NCBI GenBank assembly: GCA_018969015.1
Contig: JAGWZE010000024.1
Location: 1 to 52,035 of the forward strand
DNA from: Alphaproteobacteria bacterium
GTDB lineage: Bacteria > Pseudomonadota > Alphaproteobacteria > Caulobacterales > Aquidulcibacteraceae
DNA length: 52,035 nucleotides
Direction of reading: 5' to 3'
This document shows, one piece after another, positions 26,009 through 35,032 of the stretch (position 1 is its first letter; each line of letters opens with the position of its first letter). The notes beneath the pieces are model-generated. The model ran no database searches. It had not been told where the DNA came from and saw nothing but the letters and a program-made list of their open reading frames with translations. Both the position numbers and the translations under genes were made by a program.

Positions 26009-27214
26009 TTGGACCTGACTTTTTCCGCCGCCGACGAAGCCTTCCGCGCCGAAGTGCGCGACTTCCTGGAGAAGAACCTCTCCGCCGACCTGCGCGCCTA
26101 TGCCGCCAAGATGACGAGCGTCTATGCGGACAAGCCGATCGCCCTGCGGTGGCAGGAGATCCTGCGCAAGAAGGGCTGGGCGGCGCCGTCCTGGCCCGTG
26201 GAGTATGGCGGCTGCGACTGGAGCGTCGCGCAGCACTACATCTGGCAGACCGAGCTCGCCCGCGCGGGCGCGCCGCCCCTTTCGCCCATGGGCATCGGCA
26301 TGTGCGGGCCGGCGCTGATCGGCCACGGCTCGCCGGAGCAGAAGGCCTACTACCTGCCGCGGATCCTCTCGGGCGAGGACTTCTGGTGCCAAGGCTACTC
26401 GGAGCCGCACGCGGGCTCCGATCTCGCCGCCCTGACGATGCAGGCGATCGACGACGGCGACAGCTTCATCTGCTCCGGCCAGAAGATCTGGACCACGCAC
26501 GCGCACGAAGCGAACATGATGTTCTGCCTCGTCCGCACCCGGAACACCGGCAAGCGCCAGGAAGGCATCACCTTCCTCCTGATCGACATGACGGCGCCAG
26601 GCGTGCGCGTCGATCCGATCCTGATGCTGACGGGCGAGCACATCCAGAACTCGGTGTTCTTCGACGAGGTGCGCGTGCCGAAGGCCAACGTCGTCGGCCA
26701 GATCGATCGCGGCTGGGACGTGGCGAAATACCTTTTGGAGTTCGAGCGCGGCGGCTCCGCCTACGGGCCGCGCCTGCGCGGGCGCATCGAACAGATCCGG
26801 CGCACCGCGCTGGCGGAAGGCCTGCTCGACGCCGGCTTCGCGCAGAAGCTTGCCGCAGCCGAGGCGCAGATTCTGTCGCTCGAGGCGGCGGAGCTGCGCC
26901 AGATGGCGGAGCTGTCGCGCGGCGGCACGCCGGGTCTGAAAGCCTCGATGATGAAGGTGCTGGGCACCGAGCTGAGCCAGCGCCTGACGGAGCTCTCGAT
27001 CGAACTCGCGGGCGATTACGTGGCGCCCTACCAGCCCAACCACACGAGCCCCGGCGGGCCGACGCCGAACTTCCCGCGCGGCAACGCCGAACCCGTGGGG
27101 CCGGAGTGGGCCATCACCGCCGCGCCGAAATACTTCAACGATCGCGCGGGCTCGATCTATGCGGGCTCGAACGAGATCCAGCGCAACATCCTCGCGAAGG
27201 GCACGATCGGCTAG
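26009..27214 (+). CDS. Acyl-CoA dehydrogenase
   Basis: FAD flavoenzyme that introduces a double bond next to the CoA thioester, 401 residues. N-terminal helical domain (FSAADEAFRAEVRDFLEKNL), middle beta domain with YSEPHAGSDLAAL (FAD and substrate contacts) and GQKIWTTHAHEANMMFCLVRT, C-terminal domain with GRIEQIRR and RAGSIYAGSNEIQRNILAKGTIG. The start is judged to be TTG at 26009, giving MDLTFSAADEAFR, which matches the usual N-terminal length and has an AGCGAGAG-type site; the next ATG would cut off about 35 residues of the first helices. It is divergent from the transporter gene. Substrate chain unknown. Confidence 0.93.
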   Translation: MDLTFSAADEAFRAEVRDFLEKNLSADLRAYAAKMTSVYADKPIALRWQEILRKKGWAAPSWPVEYGGCDWSVAQHYIWQTELARAGAPPLSPMGIGMCGPALIGHGSPEQKAYYLPRILSGEDFWCQGYSEPHAGSDLAALTMQAIDDGDSFICSGQKIWTTHAHEANMMFCLVRTRNTGKRQEGITFLLIDMTAPGVRVDPILMLTGEHIQNSVFFDEVRVPKANVVGQIDRGWDVAKYLLEFERGGSAYGPRLRGRIEQIRRTALAEGLLDAGFAQKLAAAEAQILSLEAAELRQMAELSRGGTPGLKASMMKVLGTELSQRLTELSIELAGDYVAPYQPNHTSPGGPTPNFPRGNAEPVGPEWAITAAPKYFNDRAGSIYAGSNEIQRNILAKGTIG

Positions 27215-27215
27215 A

Positions 27216-27255
27216 AACGAAAGCGCCCGGGCGCCGCGTGAGCGGGCCCGGGCGC
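27216..27255 (-). terminator. Terminator between acyl-CoA dehydrogenase and VWA genes
   Basis: A perfect 10-bp stem GCGCCCGGGC (27223-27232) with GCCCGGGCGC (27246-27255) has a 13-nt loop. On the minus strand it is followed by TTTCGTTTC, which suits the VWA gene; its position between convergent stops means it may serve both genes. Confidence 0.78.
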
Positions 27256-27278
27256 GTCGCTGCGCGAGAGTGTGGCGC

Positions 27279-28607
27279 TTATTCGCTCATGTTCTTGCCC
27301 TCCCGCGGCTTGCGCCGCAGGTAGCTACGCTTGGTCTGCTCGAACGTGGCGTCATAGGCGGCAGCGGAGTCTTCGCTGGCTTCGTACAGGCGCTCCCGCA
27401 TACGCGCGGACTTGTAGGCCGCCTCTTTCCGGAACCGGAGCGTGTCACGCGTTCGCGCGATCTGCTCCAGCGCCGCAAGAGACTCCTGCGCCCAGGCGTT
27501 GTCGCCGGCGGTGCGCTGGGCGTCCGCGATCAGCGCGTCGACGCGGCCCCAGTCGCCCGCGGCGGCGGCCTCGCGGGCCTGCTCCTGCACCTCGGCGCTC
27601 CGCGCCTCCTGCCAACGAGCGGTGACGACGGGATCCTCCGCGACCGCGGCGAACGCCGCCGCGGGCAGCCGCGACAGGCGCAGGTGCGCCGGCGCGGTCG
27701 TGCGCAGTTCGCCCGCGGTGGTCTGGAACGCGAGCGTGGTCGTCAGGAGGTGCACGTCCGCGCGTCCCGCTTCGGCGAGCGACGCCGGCACGCGCAACCG
27801 CACCAGCGCCCACGCCACGCCGCCATAGGCGACGTCAGGCACGATCGTGCGCCCGTCCGCATCGACGCGGGTGAGATTGATCACCTTCGCCTCGACGCCC
27901 GGCGCCGGCTCCAGCTTCAGGCGCAGCTGCCGCGCGCACAGGGCGCGCATCAGGTCGAACTCCTCCCGGAACGGGTCCATGAGGTCCTCGGCCGTTTCGC
28001 CGAAATAGGAGCGGCCGTTCCCGCTCGCGGCCATCAGCTGCAACAGATCTTCGTTGAAGCCGTCGCCCAGGCCGTAGGTCGAGGTGGTGACGCCGGCAGC
28101 AGCAAGCCGGGCGCAGTCCTGCGCGATGCGGTGCGGATCCGTTTCGCCGTGGTTGGCCTGGCCGTCGGTGAGCAGGATCACGCGGGACAGGCCGCCCGGC
28201 TGCACGTGCGCCCCGACACTCTCGGCGCCGGCAAGCCAGCCGCCGTGCAGATTGGTGCTGCCGCCGGAGCGGATCTTGCGCACCGCGGCGACGACCCCGT
28301 CCTGCGCGGACGCCGGCGTCGACGGCGCGACGATGTCGACGGCGTCGTCGAACGTCACGACGGCCACGCGATCGGCGGGCGTGAGGCCGCGGATCATGTA
28401 CTCGGCGCAGCGTTTGGCTTCGTGCAGCGGGCGCCCCGCCATCGAGCCCGAGCGATCGAGCACGAGGGCGAGATTGAGCGGCGTGCGCGGCGCGACTCCG
28501 GGCGGCGCGTCCGGCGCGGCGATCGACACGAGCACGTGAACTTCGGTGTCGAGACCTTCGAGGAGGGCCGCGCGGCGGGGCGTGAGAGAGAGATCGATCA
28601 TGGTCAT
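27279..28607 (-). CDS. VWA (von Willebrand factor A) domain protein
   Basis: Cytosolic-looking protein of 442 residues without signal peptide. The VWA domain is at about 43-230 with a complete metal site: D51-x-S53-x-S55 (LDRSGSMAG), T118 in GGSTNLHGG and D148 in LLTDGQANHG. After it comes a beta-rich part (LRLKLEPAPGVEAKVINLTRV..., TTTLAFQTTAGE) and a helical C-terminus rich in Ala/Glu/Arg ending RRKPREGKNMSE. The arrangement resembles inter-alpha-trypsin-inhibitor-like or yfbK-like bacterial VWA proteins, but the cytosolic location differs. Its ATG overlaps the stop of the MerR-type gene by four bases (ATGA), so the two are translationally coupled and likely work together. Confidence 0.88.
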   Translation of the reverse strand: MTMIDLSLTPRRAALLEGLDTEVHVLVSIAAPDAPPGVAPRTPLNLALVLDRSGSMAGRPLHEAKRCAEYMIRGLTPADRVAVVTFDDAVDIVAPSTPASAQDGVVAAVRKIRSGGSTNLHGGWLAGAESVGAHVQPGGLSRVILLTDGQANHGETDPHRIAQDCARLAAAGVTTSTYGLGDGFNEDLLQLMAASGNGRSYFGETAEDLMDPFREEFDLMRALCARQLRLKLEPAPGVEAKVINLTRVDADGRTIVPDVAYGGVAWALVRLRVPASLAEAGRADVHLLTTTLAFQTTAGELRTTAPAHLRLSRLPAAAFAAVAEDPVVTARWQEARSAEVQEQAREAAAAGDWGRVDALIADAQRTAGDNAWAQESLAALEQIARTRDTLRFRKEAAYKSARMRERLYEASEDSAAAYDATFEQTKRSYLRRKPREGKNMSE

Positions 28608-29254
28608 GGTTTGCCTCCTCGGGGTTTGGCGGCGAGCAGCGCGGCCGTGACGGCGCGGCCGATCGCCTCGGCGTCGTCGAACGTCATCACGGCGAGACGG
28701 CGCTCGCCGATCAGGACGGTGAGATCATCCGCGAACTCGAGCTTCGACATGCGCTCGACGCGAACATGGGGATGCCCGCCCGGAATCTGCGCGACGTGCG
28801 CTGGCGCTGCGGCGCGCAGGGCGGAGGCCTTCATCTGGTCCCCCGTCATGCGCAGCATCAGCGCTTCCTTGGGCATGGCCACGCGCGCCTTGATCTGCCT
28901 GACGGCGTCGAGCGCGCTTTGCGGCGAAGGCCGCGGCGCCAGCAGCGCGCGCAGGTCTTCCGGTTTGGCGCCGGCCATGAACTCCGCGATCTTCGCGAGC
29001 GGCCAGCCGTCGCGCACGAGGGCGCGTGCGGCCAGAAGCTCGATCAGATGGCGGGTCTCATAGACCGCGTCGCGCCCGCGTCGCTCCGGACGGGAGAGGA
29101 TGCCGCGCTGGACATAGTCGCGGACGACACGGCTCGACGGCGCCTCGGCGTCGTGAAGCCCTTGCAGGTCAAGCCACGCGGTCGCGCGGTCGGACAATGC
29201 CTCGATGTCGCCTTCGAAATGCTCCAGCAATGTCGATGGATCGATGCGGCCCAT
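28604..29254 (-). CDS. MerR-like helix-turn-helix protein coupled to VWA gene
   Basis: A 216-residue protein. At about residues 40-110 it has a MerR-like winged helix: SSRVVRDYVQRGILSRPERRGRDAVYETRHLIELLAARALVRDGWPLAKIAEFMAG, with the wing and recognition helix order of that family. Residues 1-40 are acidic and helical (LLEHFEGDIEALSDRATAWLDLQGL). The C-terminal half (ADDLTVLIGERRLAVMTFDDAEAIGRAV) is not a known metal or drug-binding domain. The start at 29254 (MGRIDPSTLL) was chosen over an upstream extension in frame. The last bases overlap the VWA start. It is either a regulator of the operon or a structural partner using a MerR fold. Confidence 0.78.
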   Translation of the reverse strand: MGRIDPSTLLEHFEGDIEALSDRATAWLDLQGLHDAEAPSSRVVRDYVQRGILSRPERRGRDAVYETRHLIELLAARALVRDGWPLAKIAEFMAGAKPEDLRALLAPRPSPQSALDAVRQIKARVAMPKEALMLRMTGDQMKASALRAAAPAHVAQIPGGHPHVRVERMSKLEFADDLTVLIGERRLAVMTFDDAEAIGRAVTAALLAAKPRGGKP

Positions 29255-29416
29255 AGGCTCCCTTCCGGACGACGCGGGCGTCGCGTGCGTCCCCACCACC
29301 AAGAAATGGGATCACCGTCGCCCAATGTCAATGCCATCGATTGATGTCATTGTTTCGCCATCGATCCGGTCGCGCGCGCACGGGAACGGCGCGCCGCCCC
29401 CGAGGTCAGCCAGGGC

Positions 29417-29460
29417 GAAATCAGACGGGGCAGAATCGGACGGGGCAGAATCGGATGGGC
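29417..29460. repeat. Short tandem repeat, 15-nt unit, three copies
   Basis: Three near-identical units follow each other: GAAATCAGACGGGGC, AGAATCGGACGGGGC and AGAATCGGATGGGC (last one 14 nt). The array lies in the spacer between the gamma-glutamyltransferase stop (29486) and the MerR-type gene start (29254). A G/C-rich palindrome, CGGCCCG around 29468-29482, follows. It is probably a slippage-prone non-coding array. Confidence 0.75.
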
Positions 29461-29485
29461 GGACCCGGCCCGCCGGGCCGCTGGT

Positions 29486-31237
29486 TCAGTAGCCGTCGAC
29501 GGCGCCGACGGGCTGGCGCGGGTCGATCGCGCCATAGAGCTTGAAGCGCCCGCGCTGCGCGCCGCCGAACTTCGGGGCCCCCACCGCGATCGCGGCGACA
29601 TGGTTCCAGTAGTCCATGTCTTCGAGCTTGTGCCCTTTCGCCGTGAGCGCGGCCCGGGTTTCGGCGCTGAGCGTGCGCGGCTCGAGGAAGATCGCGTCCG
29701 GCAGCCACTGCGCGTGGATGCGCGGCGCGTCGACGGCCTCCGTCACGGTCATGCCGTAGTCGACCATGTTGACGAGCACCTGGAGCACGGCCGTCGGGAT
29801 ATGGCTGCCGCCGGGCGTGCCGACGACGAGCGCGAGCTTGCCGTCCCGCGTGACGATCGTCGGGCTCATGGAAGACAGCGGCCGCTTGCCCGGCGCGATG
29901 GCGTTGTTCTCGCCTTCGACGAGCCCGTACATGTTCGGCGCGCCCGCCTTGGCGGAGAAATCGTCCATCTCGTTGTTGAGCAGGATGCCGGTGCCGGCCG
30001 CGGTGACGCGCGCGCCGAACCAGTCGTTGAGCGTGTAGGTGAGCGAGACCGCCGAGCCCTGCGCGTCGACGATCGAGAAGTGCGTCGTGTTGCGCCCTTC
30101 CTTGCCGGCGCCGACGCCCCCGAGCGACGCCGAAGGCGTCGCGCGGTCGAGGGAGATGCCGGCGCGCAGCGTGGCGGCGTACTCGGCCGAGATCAGCGGC
30201 GCGATGTCCACCGGCACGAACTTCGGATCGCCGAGGCGGGTGTTGCGGTCGCGGAAGGCGCGACGGAGCGCTTCGGTGAGGACATGCACGGAAGACGCGG
30301 AATGGAAGCCGTACTCCGCCATCGGATAGCCTTCGAGGATCGCGAGGCTCTGGCACAGCACGAGGCCGCCCGAGCTCGGCGGCGGCGCGGAGAGGATGCG
30401 GTAGCCGCGATAGCCGCACGAGATCGGCCTGCGCTCGACGGCCTCGTAGCGCGCGAAGTCCTCGACGGTGAGGATGCCGCCATTGGCCTGGCTCGCCGCG
30501 GCGATGAGGCGCGCCGGCTCGCCGCGATAGAAGCCCTCCGCGCCGTCCTTGGCGATAATGCGCAGCATCCGGGCGAGATCGGCCTGCACGAGGCGATCGC
30601 CGGCCTCGAAGGGGCGTCCGTCCTTGTTCAGGAAGATCGCGCGCGTGGGCCCGTCCTTGGCGAAATCGGGCGCGCCCTCGGCGAGGAGCTCCGCGTCGCC
30701 CTGGTCAAGGATGAAGCCCCGCTCCGCCAGCCGGATGGCCGGGCGCACGAGATCTGCCCGCCGCCACGTGCCGTACTTGGCGCGCGCGAGTTCGAGCCCG
30801 GCCACGGTGCCCGGCACGGCGACGGCGAGGTGCGCGCGCGTCGACAGGCCCGGCACGACGTTGCCGGCCTTGTCGAGATACATCGTGCGGGTCGCGGCGA
30901 GCGGCGCGGTCTCGCGGAAATCGATGAAGGTCTCGCGGCCGTCGGCGAGGCGGATGGTCATGAAGCCGCCGCCGCCGAGATTGCCGGCCTCGGGATAGAC
31001 GACCGCCAGCGCATAAGCGACCGCGACCGCCGCATCGACCGCCGTGCCCCCGCGCTTGAGCACGTCCACGCCGACCTCGCTCGCCAGACGATGGGCCGAG
31101 ACCACCATGCCGGACTCCGCGCCCACGGGCGTCTGCGAGGCCGCAAGCGCGGTTTGCAGGGGCGGCGCAGCGAGGAGCGTCAGGGAGGCGGCGAGCGCCG
31201 CCAGAATGGCCCGGCGTGTCGTGGCGAAGATGCGCAT
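29486..31237 (-). CDS. ggt: Gamma-glutamyltransferase
   Basis: Periplasmic N-terminal-nucleophile hydrolase that cleaves or transfers the gamma-glutamyl group of glutathione. 583 residues are made as a precursor. The signal MRIFATTRRAILAALAASLTLLAAPPLQTALA contains twin arginines. The large subunit has GGTAVDAAVAVAYALAVVYPEAGNLGGGGFM and the donor-binding DFRETAP. Self-cleavage should occur before the Thr of GRNTTHFSIVD (nucleophile N-T-T-H-F). The small subunit has NNEMDDFS, PLSSMSPTIV and GTPGGSHIPTAVLQVL. The C-terminus is complete (QPVGAVDGY). Upstream lies the TBDR 3 terminator, so it has its own promoter; a glutathione salvage role is the family norm. Confidence 0.95.
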   Translation of the reverse strand: MRIFATTRRAILAALAASLTLLAAPPLQTALAASQTPVGAESGMVVSAHRLASEVGVDVLKRGGTAVDAAVAVAYALAVVYPEAGNLGGGGFMTIRLADGRETFIDFRETAPLAATRTMYLDKAGNVVPGLSTRAHLAVAVPGTVAGLELARAKYGTWRRADLVRPAIRLAERGFILDQGDAELLAEGAPDFAKDGPTRAIFLNKDGRPFEAGDRLVQADLARMLRIIAKDGAEGFYRGEPARLIAAASQANGGILTVEDFARYEAVERRPISCGYRGYRILSAPPPSSGGLVLCQSLAILEGYPMAEYGFHSASSVHVLTEALRRAFRDRNTRLGDPKFVPVDIAPLISAEYAATLRAGISLDRATPSASLGGVGAGKEGRNTTHFSIVDAQGSAVSLTYTLNDWFGARVTAAGTGILLNNEMDDFSAKAGAPNMYGLVEGENNAIAPGKRPLSSMSPTIVTRDGKLALVVGTPGGSHIPTAVLQVLVNMVDYGMTVTEAVDAPRIHAQWLPDAIFLEPRTLSAETRAALTAKGHKLEDMDYWNHVAAIAVGAPKFGGAQRGRFKLYGAIDPRQPVGAVDGY

Positions 31238-31298
31238 GCGGTGTCTTTCCTGCGCCGACGCGGCGCGCCGCGCATGCTAGCGGCTCGGCGCGCGGATG

Positions 31299-31328
31299 CA
31301 AAAAAACGGGGGGCCGCAGCCCCCCGTT
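31299..31328 (-). terminator. Rho-independent terminator after TBDR 3
   Basis: CGGGGGGC pairs with GCCCCCCG over a CGCA loop, extended by AA/TT. On the minus strand a run of seven T follows. This is the clearest terminator in the window and lies 28 nt beyond the receptor stop. Confidence 0.95.
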
Positions 31329-31355
31329 CTCCTGTCCGGATGTCCGGAGCTCGGA

Positions 31356-34007
31356 TCAGTACTTCACGCGCAGGCGCGTGTAGTAGAACCCGCCATTGAT
31401 CCCGAAAGGACCGCCGTTGCGCGGGTAGATCTGCCCGTCCGCCGTGCTGTTCGTCAGCAGGAAGATGCGGTTGTCCGGCGTGGCGGCGATCTTGTCCGGA
31501 TACTCGTTGAAGAGGTTCGAAGCGCCGACCGTCAGCGTGTAGTGGTCCTTGAACGTGTAGCTCACGTCGAGGTCCGTGGTCAGCTTCGCGCCGAACTTCT
31601 GGCCCGGGTAGTCCGTCTCGTTCCGCCACGAGCCGTAGTAGTTCTCGCGCACCGTCACGAGGAAGTTCCCGCGGCTCCAGTTGGCCGAGAGATTCGCCCG
31701 GTGGTTCGGCGCGAGGTTGCGCACGTTGATCACCTGATCGTCGGTGATGACGGACCGATCGCGGCGCGTCACGTCGCTCTTGTTGTAGTTGTAGGCGAGC
31801 GTGACGTTCGTGGCGCCGCCGAGCAGCTCGGTGCGGTAGGTGCCAACGATGTCGACGCCCTTGGTGCGGGTGTCGAAGGCGTTCGTGAAGAAGTTCACGT
31901 TGCCGTCGACGCCCACGGCGGCGAGCGCCGGCAGTCTGGCGATGTCAGCAGCCGTGACGGTCTTCGCGCCGGAGATCCCGATCCGGTCCTTCACGTCGAT
32001 CTGATACGCGTCGACGGTCACCGTAATGTCCGAGGCCGGCTCGAACACGACGCCGATGCCGTAGTTCTTGGACTTCGCCGGCTTCAGAGACTGCGCGCCG
32101 TAGAACTGGGCGATCGGGCTCGTCACCGGATAGGTGCCGGTCTGGACCTGGTTCCCGGCGATGAAGTTCGTCGTCAGGATCTGCACGTTGTTCTGGCCCG
32201 GCGACGGCGCGTGGAAGCCCGTGCCGATCGTGGCGCGCACCTTGAAGGCGTCGGAGAACGCGTAGATCGCGTTGGCCTTGCCGACCGTCGTGCTGCCGAA
32301 CGTGTCGTAGTCTTCCCAGCGCGCCGCGACGCCCGCCGTCAGTTTCTTCGTGAGGTCGGCTTCGGCCGAACCGTAGAAGCCGTAGCTCTTCTGCTCGAAG
32401 GAGCCGGCCGCTTGCGGGCTCGTACCGCCATAGCCGCTCGCCGCCGGCGATTTCGTCACGGTGGAGTCGAACGCGTACACGCCCGGCGCCGTCTGAACGT
32501 AGAGGTTCTGCACCGCAAACGGACCGGCCGCGTACGATTGCAGATCGCCCGGCGTGGCTTCGTAGGTTTCCTTGCGCCACTCCGCGCCGGCCGCCAGCGT
32601 CACCGGCGAGGCGAGCCCCGAGACCGTCACCGGATAGGTGAAGTCGGCCGTGAAGTTGGTTTCCTTCTGGATGAGGTCACCGAACTCGAAGGTCTTCTGC
32701 GACTGCGGGCCAAAGGACGGGCTGATCGAGTTGTACATCGACAGGCCGAGTTTGTTTTCCGATTGGCTCGCCGCGACGTCGAAGGTGAGGTCGCCGACCG
32801 CGCCTTTGTAGCCGACGACGCCAAAGGCCTGCTTCGTCTCGCCGACGAAGCGCGGCGTGAAGCCCGCCGGATAGACCGACGACAGCAGGAAGATGTTCGA
32901 GTCCTTCACGAAGCCCGAGGCCGGGCACGTGGCGTTGCCCGTCGGGCAGCGCGTCAGATAGTACGGCGAAAACGCGCCGTTCGGGCCCGGCGCGCCCGTG
33001 GCGCTCACGGTCCGGCCATCGAACACCTGCAGGCCCGTCGTGCCGATTGGCGAGCGATAGTTGAAGCTCTGGTCCGCCGTCGACTTCGCGAAGTTCGCGA
33101 ACGCGTACACCTGGGTCTTCGCGGTGACGTCGAACTCGGAATTGATCAGGGCCTTGTAGCCGTCGGCCGGCGAGGAGCCCCAGATCTGCACCGGGTTCGG
33201 GAAGTTCGGCAGCTGCGCGGCGAGGCCCGGATTGTTCTGCGCGAAGATCTTCGCGATCGGGCGCGTGGCGCCGCGGCTCGTGCCGTCATCGTCGAAGTAC
33301 TCGGCGCTGACATTGACGAAGCCCTTGTCGCCGAGACCGAAGCCCCAGTTCAGCGCGATCTGCCGGCTGTCGCCGTCGCCGCCATTGTCATAGTACTGGC
33401 CAACGCGCGCCTGAACCTCGACGCCCTTGTCGTCGCGCAGGCCGTAGTTCAGCACGCCGGCGATGGCGTCGGAGCCGTATTGCGCCGTCGCGCCGTCACG
33501 CAGCACCTGCAGGTTCTTCAGCGCGATCGCGGGAATGCTCGAAATGTCCGAGCCGTGCGAGCCGAACGAAAGGCCCGTGTCGCCGCCCGTATAAACTTGC
33601 ACGAGGGCGGAGCGGTTGAAGCGCTTGCCGTTGAGCATCACGAGCACTTCGTCGCCCGGGAGGCCGCGCAGCGAGGGCGCGCGCACGAAGGTCGAGGCGT
33701 CGGAAATCGTGTTCTGGCCGACGAAGAAGGACGGTACGATCGCCTTGACCGCGTCCATGATGTTCGTGGCCGGCGCGGTGGAAATTTCCTGCGCGCTGAT
33801 GACGTCAACCGGCGAGGCCGAGTTGGTGGCGCTGCGGTCCGTGCGGCGCGTGCCGATGACGACGATGTCGTCGGTCGGGGCCGCGGCGGCGGCCGGCGCG
33901 GCCGGCGCCTGCGCGAAGGCCGTCGGCGTCGCCAGCACTGCTGCGAGCGCCAGCGTCGATACGGTCAACATTCGCGCAATACGCGAACTCTTCTTGTGTC
34001 CCACCAT
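31356..34007 (-). CDS. TonB-dependent receptor (TBDR 3)
   Basis: Outer-membrane receptor of 883 residues. The N-terminus MVGHKKSSRIARMLTVSTLALAAVLATPTAFAQ is a signal peptide; a proline/alanine stretch (APAAPAAAAAPT) and the TonB box DDIVVIGTRRTDRSATNSASPVDVIS follow. The plug contains IMDAVKAIVPSFFVGQNTISDASTFVRAPSLRGLPGDEVLVMLNGKRFNRSA and LKNLQVLRDGATAQYGSDAIAGVLNY, a subgroup distinct from TBDRs 1, 2 and 5 (which have LRGPQGTLFGRNT). The barrel ends YYTRLRVKY. The start at 34007 was chosen for signal-peptide shape and its GGGGACGG site. Ligand unknown. It is not operonic with the downstream gamma-glutamyltransferase because a strong terminator separates them. Confidence 0.95.
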   Translation of the reverse strand: MVGHKKSSRIARMLTVSTLALAAVLATPTAFAQAPAAPAAAAAPTDDIVVIGTRRTDRSATNSASPVDVISAQEISTAPATNIMDAVKAIVPSFFVGQNTISDASTFVRAPSLRGLPGDEVLVMLNGKRFNRSALVQVYTGGDTGLSFGSHGSDISSIPAIALKNLQVLRDGATAQYGSDAIAGVLNYGLRDDKGVEVQARVGQYYDNGGDGDSRQIALNWGFGLGDKGFVNVSAEYFDDDGTSRGATRPIAKIFAQNNPGLAAQLPNFPNPVQIWGSSPADGYKALINSEFDVTAKTQVYAFANFAKSTADQSFNYRSPIGTTGLQVFDGRTVSATGAPGPNGAFSPYYLTRCPTGNATCPASGFVKDSNIFLLSSVYPAGFTPRFVGETKQAFGVVGYKGAVGDLTFDVAASQSENKLGLSMYNSISPSFGPQSQKTFEFGDLIQKETNFTADFTYPVTVSGLASPVTLAAGAEWRKETYEATPGDLQSYAAGPFAVQNLYVQTAPGVYAFDSTVTKSPAASGYGGTSPQAAGSFEQKSYGFYGSAEADLTKKLTAGVAARWEDYDTFGSTTVGKANAIYAFSDAFKVRATIGTGFHAPSPGQNNVQILTTNFIAGNQVQTGTYPVTSPIAQFYGAQSLKPAKSKNYGIGVVFEPASDITVTVDAYQIDVKDRIGISGAKTVTAADIARLPALAAVGVDGNVNFFTNAFDTRTKGVDIVGTYRTELLGGATNVTLAYNYNKSDVTRRDRSVITDDQVINVRNLAPNHRANLSANWSRGNFLVTVRENYYGSWRNETDYPGQKFGAKLTTDLDVSYTFKDHYTLTVGASNLFNEYPDKIAATPDNRIFLLTNSTADGQIYPRNGGPFGINGGFYYTRLRVKY

Positions 34008-34389
34008 GGACCGTCCCCAATCATTCTTTCCGGCCCCGGACAATCCGGACCCGGCTTAACTTTATGACGATTTCGGATGACTTGGCCGGATACAAGAGAG
34101 GATTGCTAACGCAAGCAGCAAGGACTGCGTCCAATCTGCGGCGACCAGACCAAAAAACCGTTTGAAATCAATATCGGTGCGCCAAAGCCACAGGCGCCGC
34201 GAGATTCACGCGAGCTGCCCGAAACCCGGGCGAACGCCGGATTTCCGAGAAGAAACAGTCCCTTCGCCGCTCGCCTGAGAGCCCGCCCGCTGCGCCCGCC
34301 CCCTGCGCCCCGCCGCGGCGTCAACCTTGATGGCGGGCGGGGCTGCCCGCACACTCGGGCGAACCGCAAGTCAGGGAGCGTTCCCCACC
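34008..34389. other. Intergenic region between TBDR 3 and acetyltransferase gene
   Basis: This 382-nt spacer lies between divergent genes and is less G/C-rich in its left half (CTTAACTTTATGACGATTTCGGATGAC). The left part shows ATGAC twice, 13 nt apart, near the presumed TBDR 3 promoter. The right part, before 34389, is C-rich with an AGGGAG ribosome site for the acetyltransferase. A minus-strand frame at 34106-34369 (87 codons) has no recognisable feature. No RNA gene is seen. Confidence 0.45.
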
Positions 34390-34944
34390 GTGCCCACCCC
34401 GCCGCCGTCGATCCGCGTCGCCACCGCCGACGACATCCCGGGCCTGCGCGCCGTCATGGCGCGCGCGATCGCCGAGCTGCAGGCCGATTTCCTCACCCCG
34501 GCGCAGGTCAAGGCCAGCCATTCCGTGATGGGGCTGGACACGCGGCTGATCGAGGATGGCACCTATTTCGTCGCCGACATCGACGGCCATATCGCCGGCT
34601 GCGGCGGCTGGAGCTGGCGCGCGACGCTCTATGGCGGCGACCATTCGACCGCGCTGCGCAACGACGCCGTTCTCGATCCCGCGCGCGACGCCGCGAAGGT
34701 GCGCGCGATGTACACCCATCCCGACTTCAAGCGCCGGGGCGTCGGCGCGGCCGTCCTGAACGCCTGCCTCGACGCAGCGTTCAAGGCGGGGTTCGGGCGC
34801 GTTGAGCTGATGGCGACGCTCGCCGGCGAGCCGCTCTATCGGCAGTTCGGGTTCGTGGAGGTCGAGCACGTCCAATCGGCGCCGGTCGACGGCGTGAGCG
34901 TGCCGCTCATTCGCATGCAGCGCAGTCTCGACGATCGCCGCTGA
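34390..34944 (+). CDS. GNAT-family N-acetyltransferase
   Basis: Acetyl-CoA-dependent acyltransferase of 184 residues. IRVATADDIPGLRAVMARAI opens the domain; strand YFVADIDGHIAGCGGW follows; MYTHPDFKRRGVGAAVLNACLDAAFKAGF contains the acetyl-CoA loop R-R-G-V-G-A; ELMATLAGEPLYRQFGFVEVEH closes it. The start is taken as GTG at 34390 (MPTPPPSIRV) with AGGGAG about 12 nt upstream; the frame is open further up to 34327. The substrate cannot be told from sequence. It stands alone. Confidence 0.9.
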   Translation: MPTPPPSIRVATADDIPGLRAVMARAIAELQADFLTPAQVKASHSVMGLDTRLIEDGTYFVADIDGHIAGCGGWSWRATLYGGDHSTALRNDAVLDPARDAAKVRAMYTHPDFKRRGVGAAVLNACLDAAFKAGFGRVELMATLAGEPLYRQFGFVEVEHVQSAPVDGVSVPLIRMQRSLDDRR

Positions 34945-35032
34945 GGCTGAGCCTCGCGTCGCTAAGCCTCGGCGTCGCTGGCGCCGCAGCCCGACGCGCC
35001 GATCGGCGCGCCGGGCGCGGCGTCGTCTGGTG

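Noticed and set aside
29468-29482. Terminator after ggt from the CGGCCCG palindrome
   Set aside because: Very short loop and no T-run on the minus strand; not convincing.
34040-34095. Pho box before TBDR 3
   Set aside because: ATGAC occurs twice but 13 nt apart rather than 11, and the half-sites are incomplete.
34106-34369. 87-codon minus-strand frame in the TBDR 3 upstream spacer
   Set aside because: Basic, low-complexity translation, no ribosome site of note, no recognisable domain; more likely spacer.
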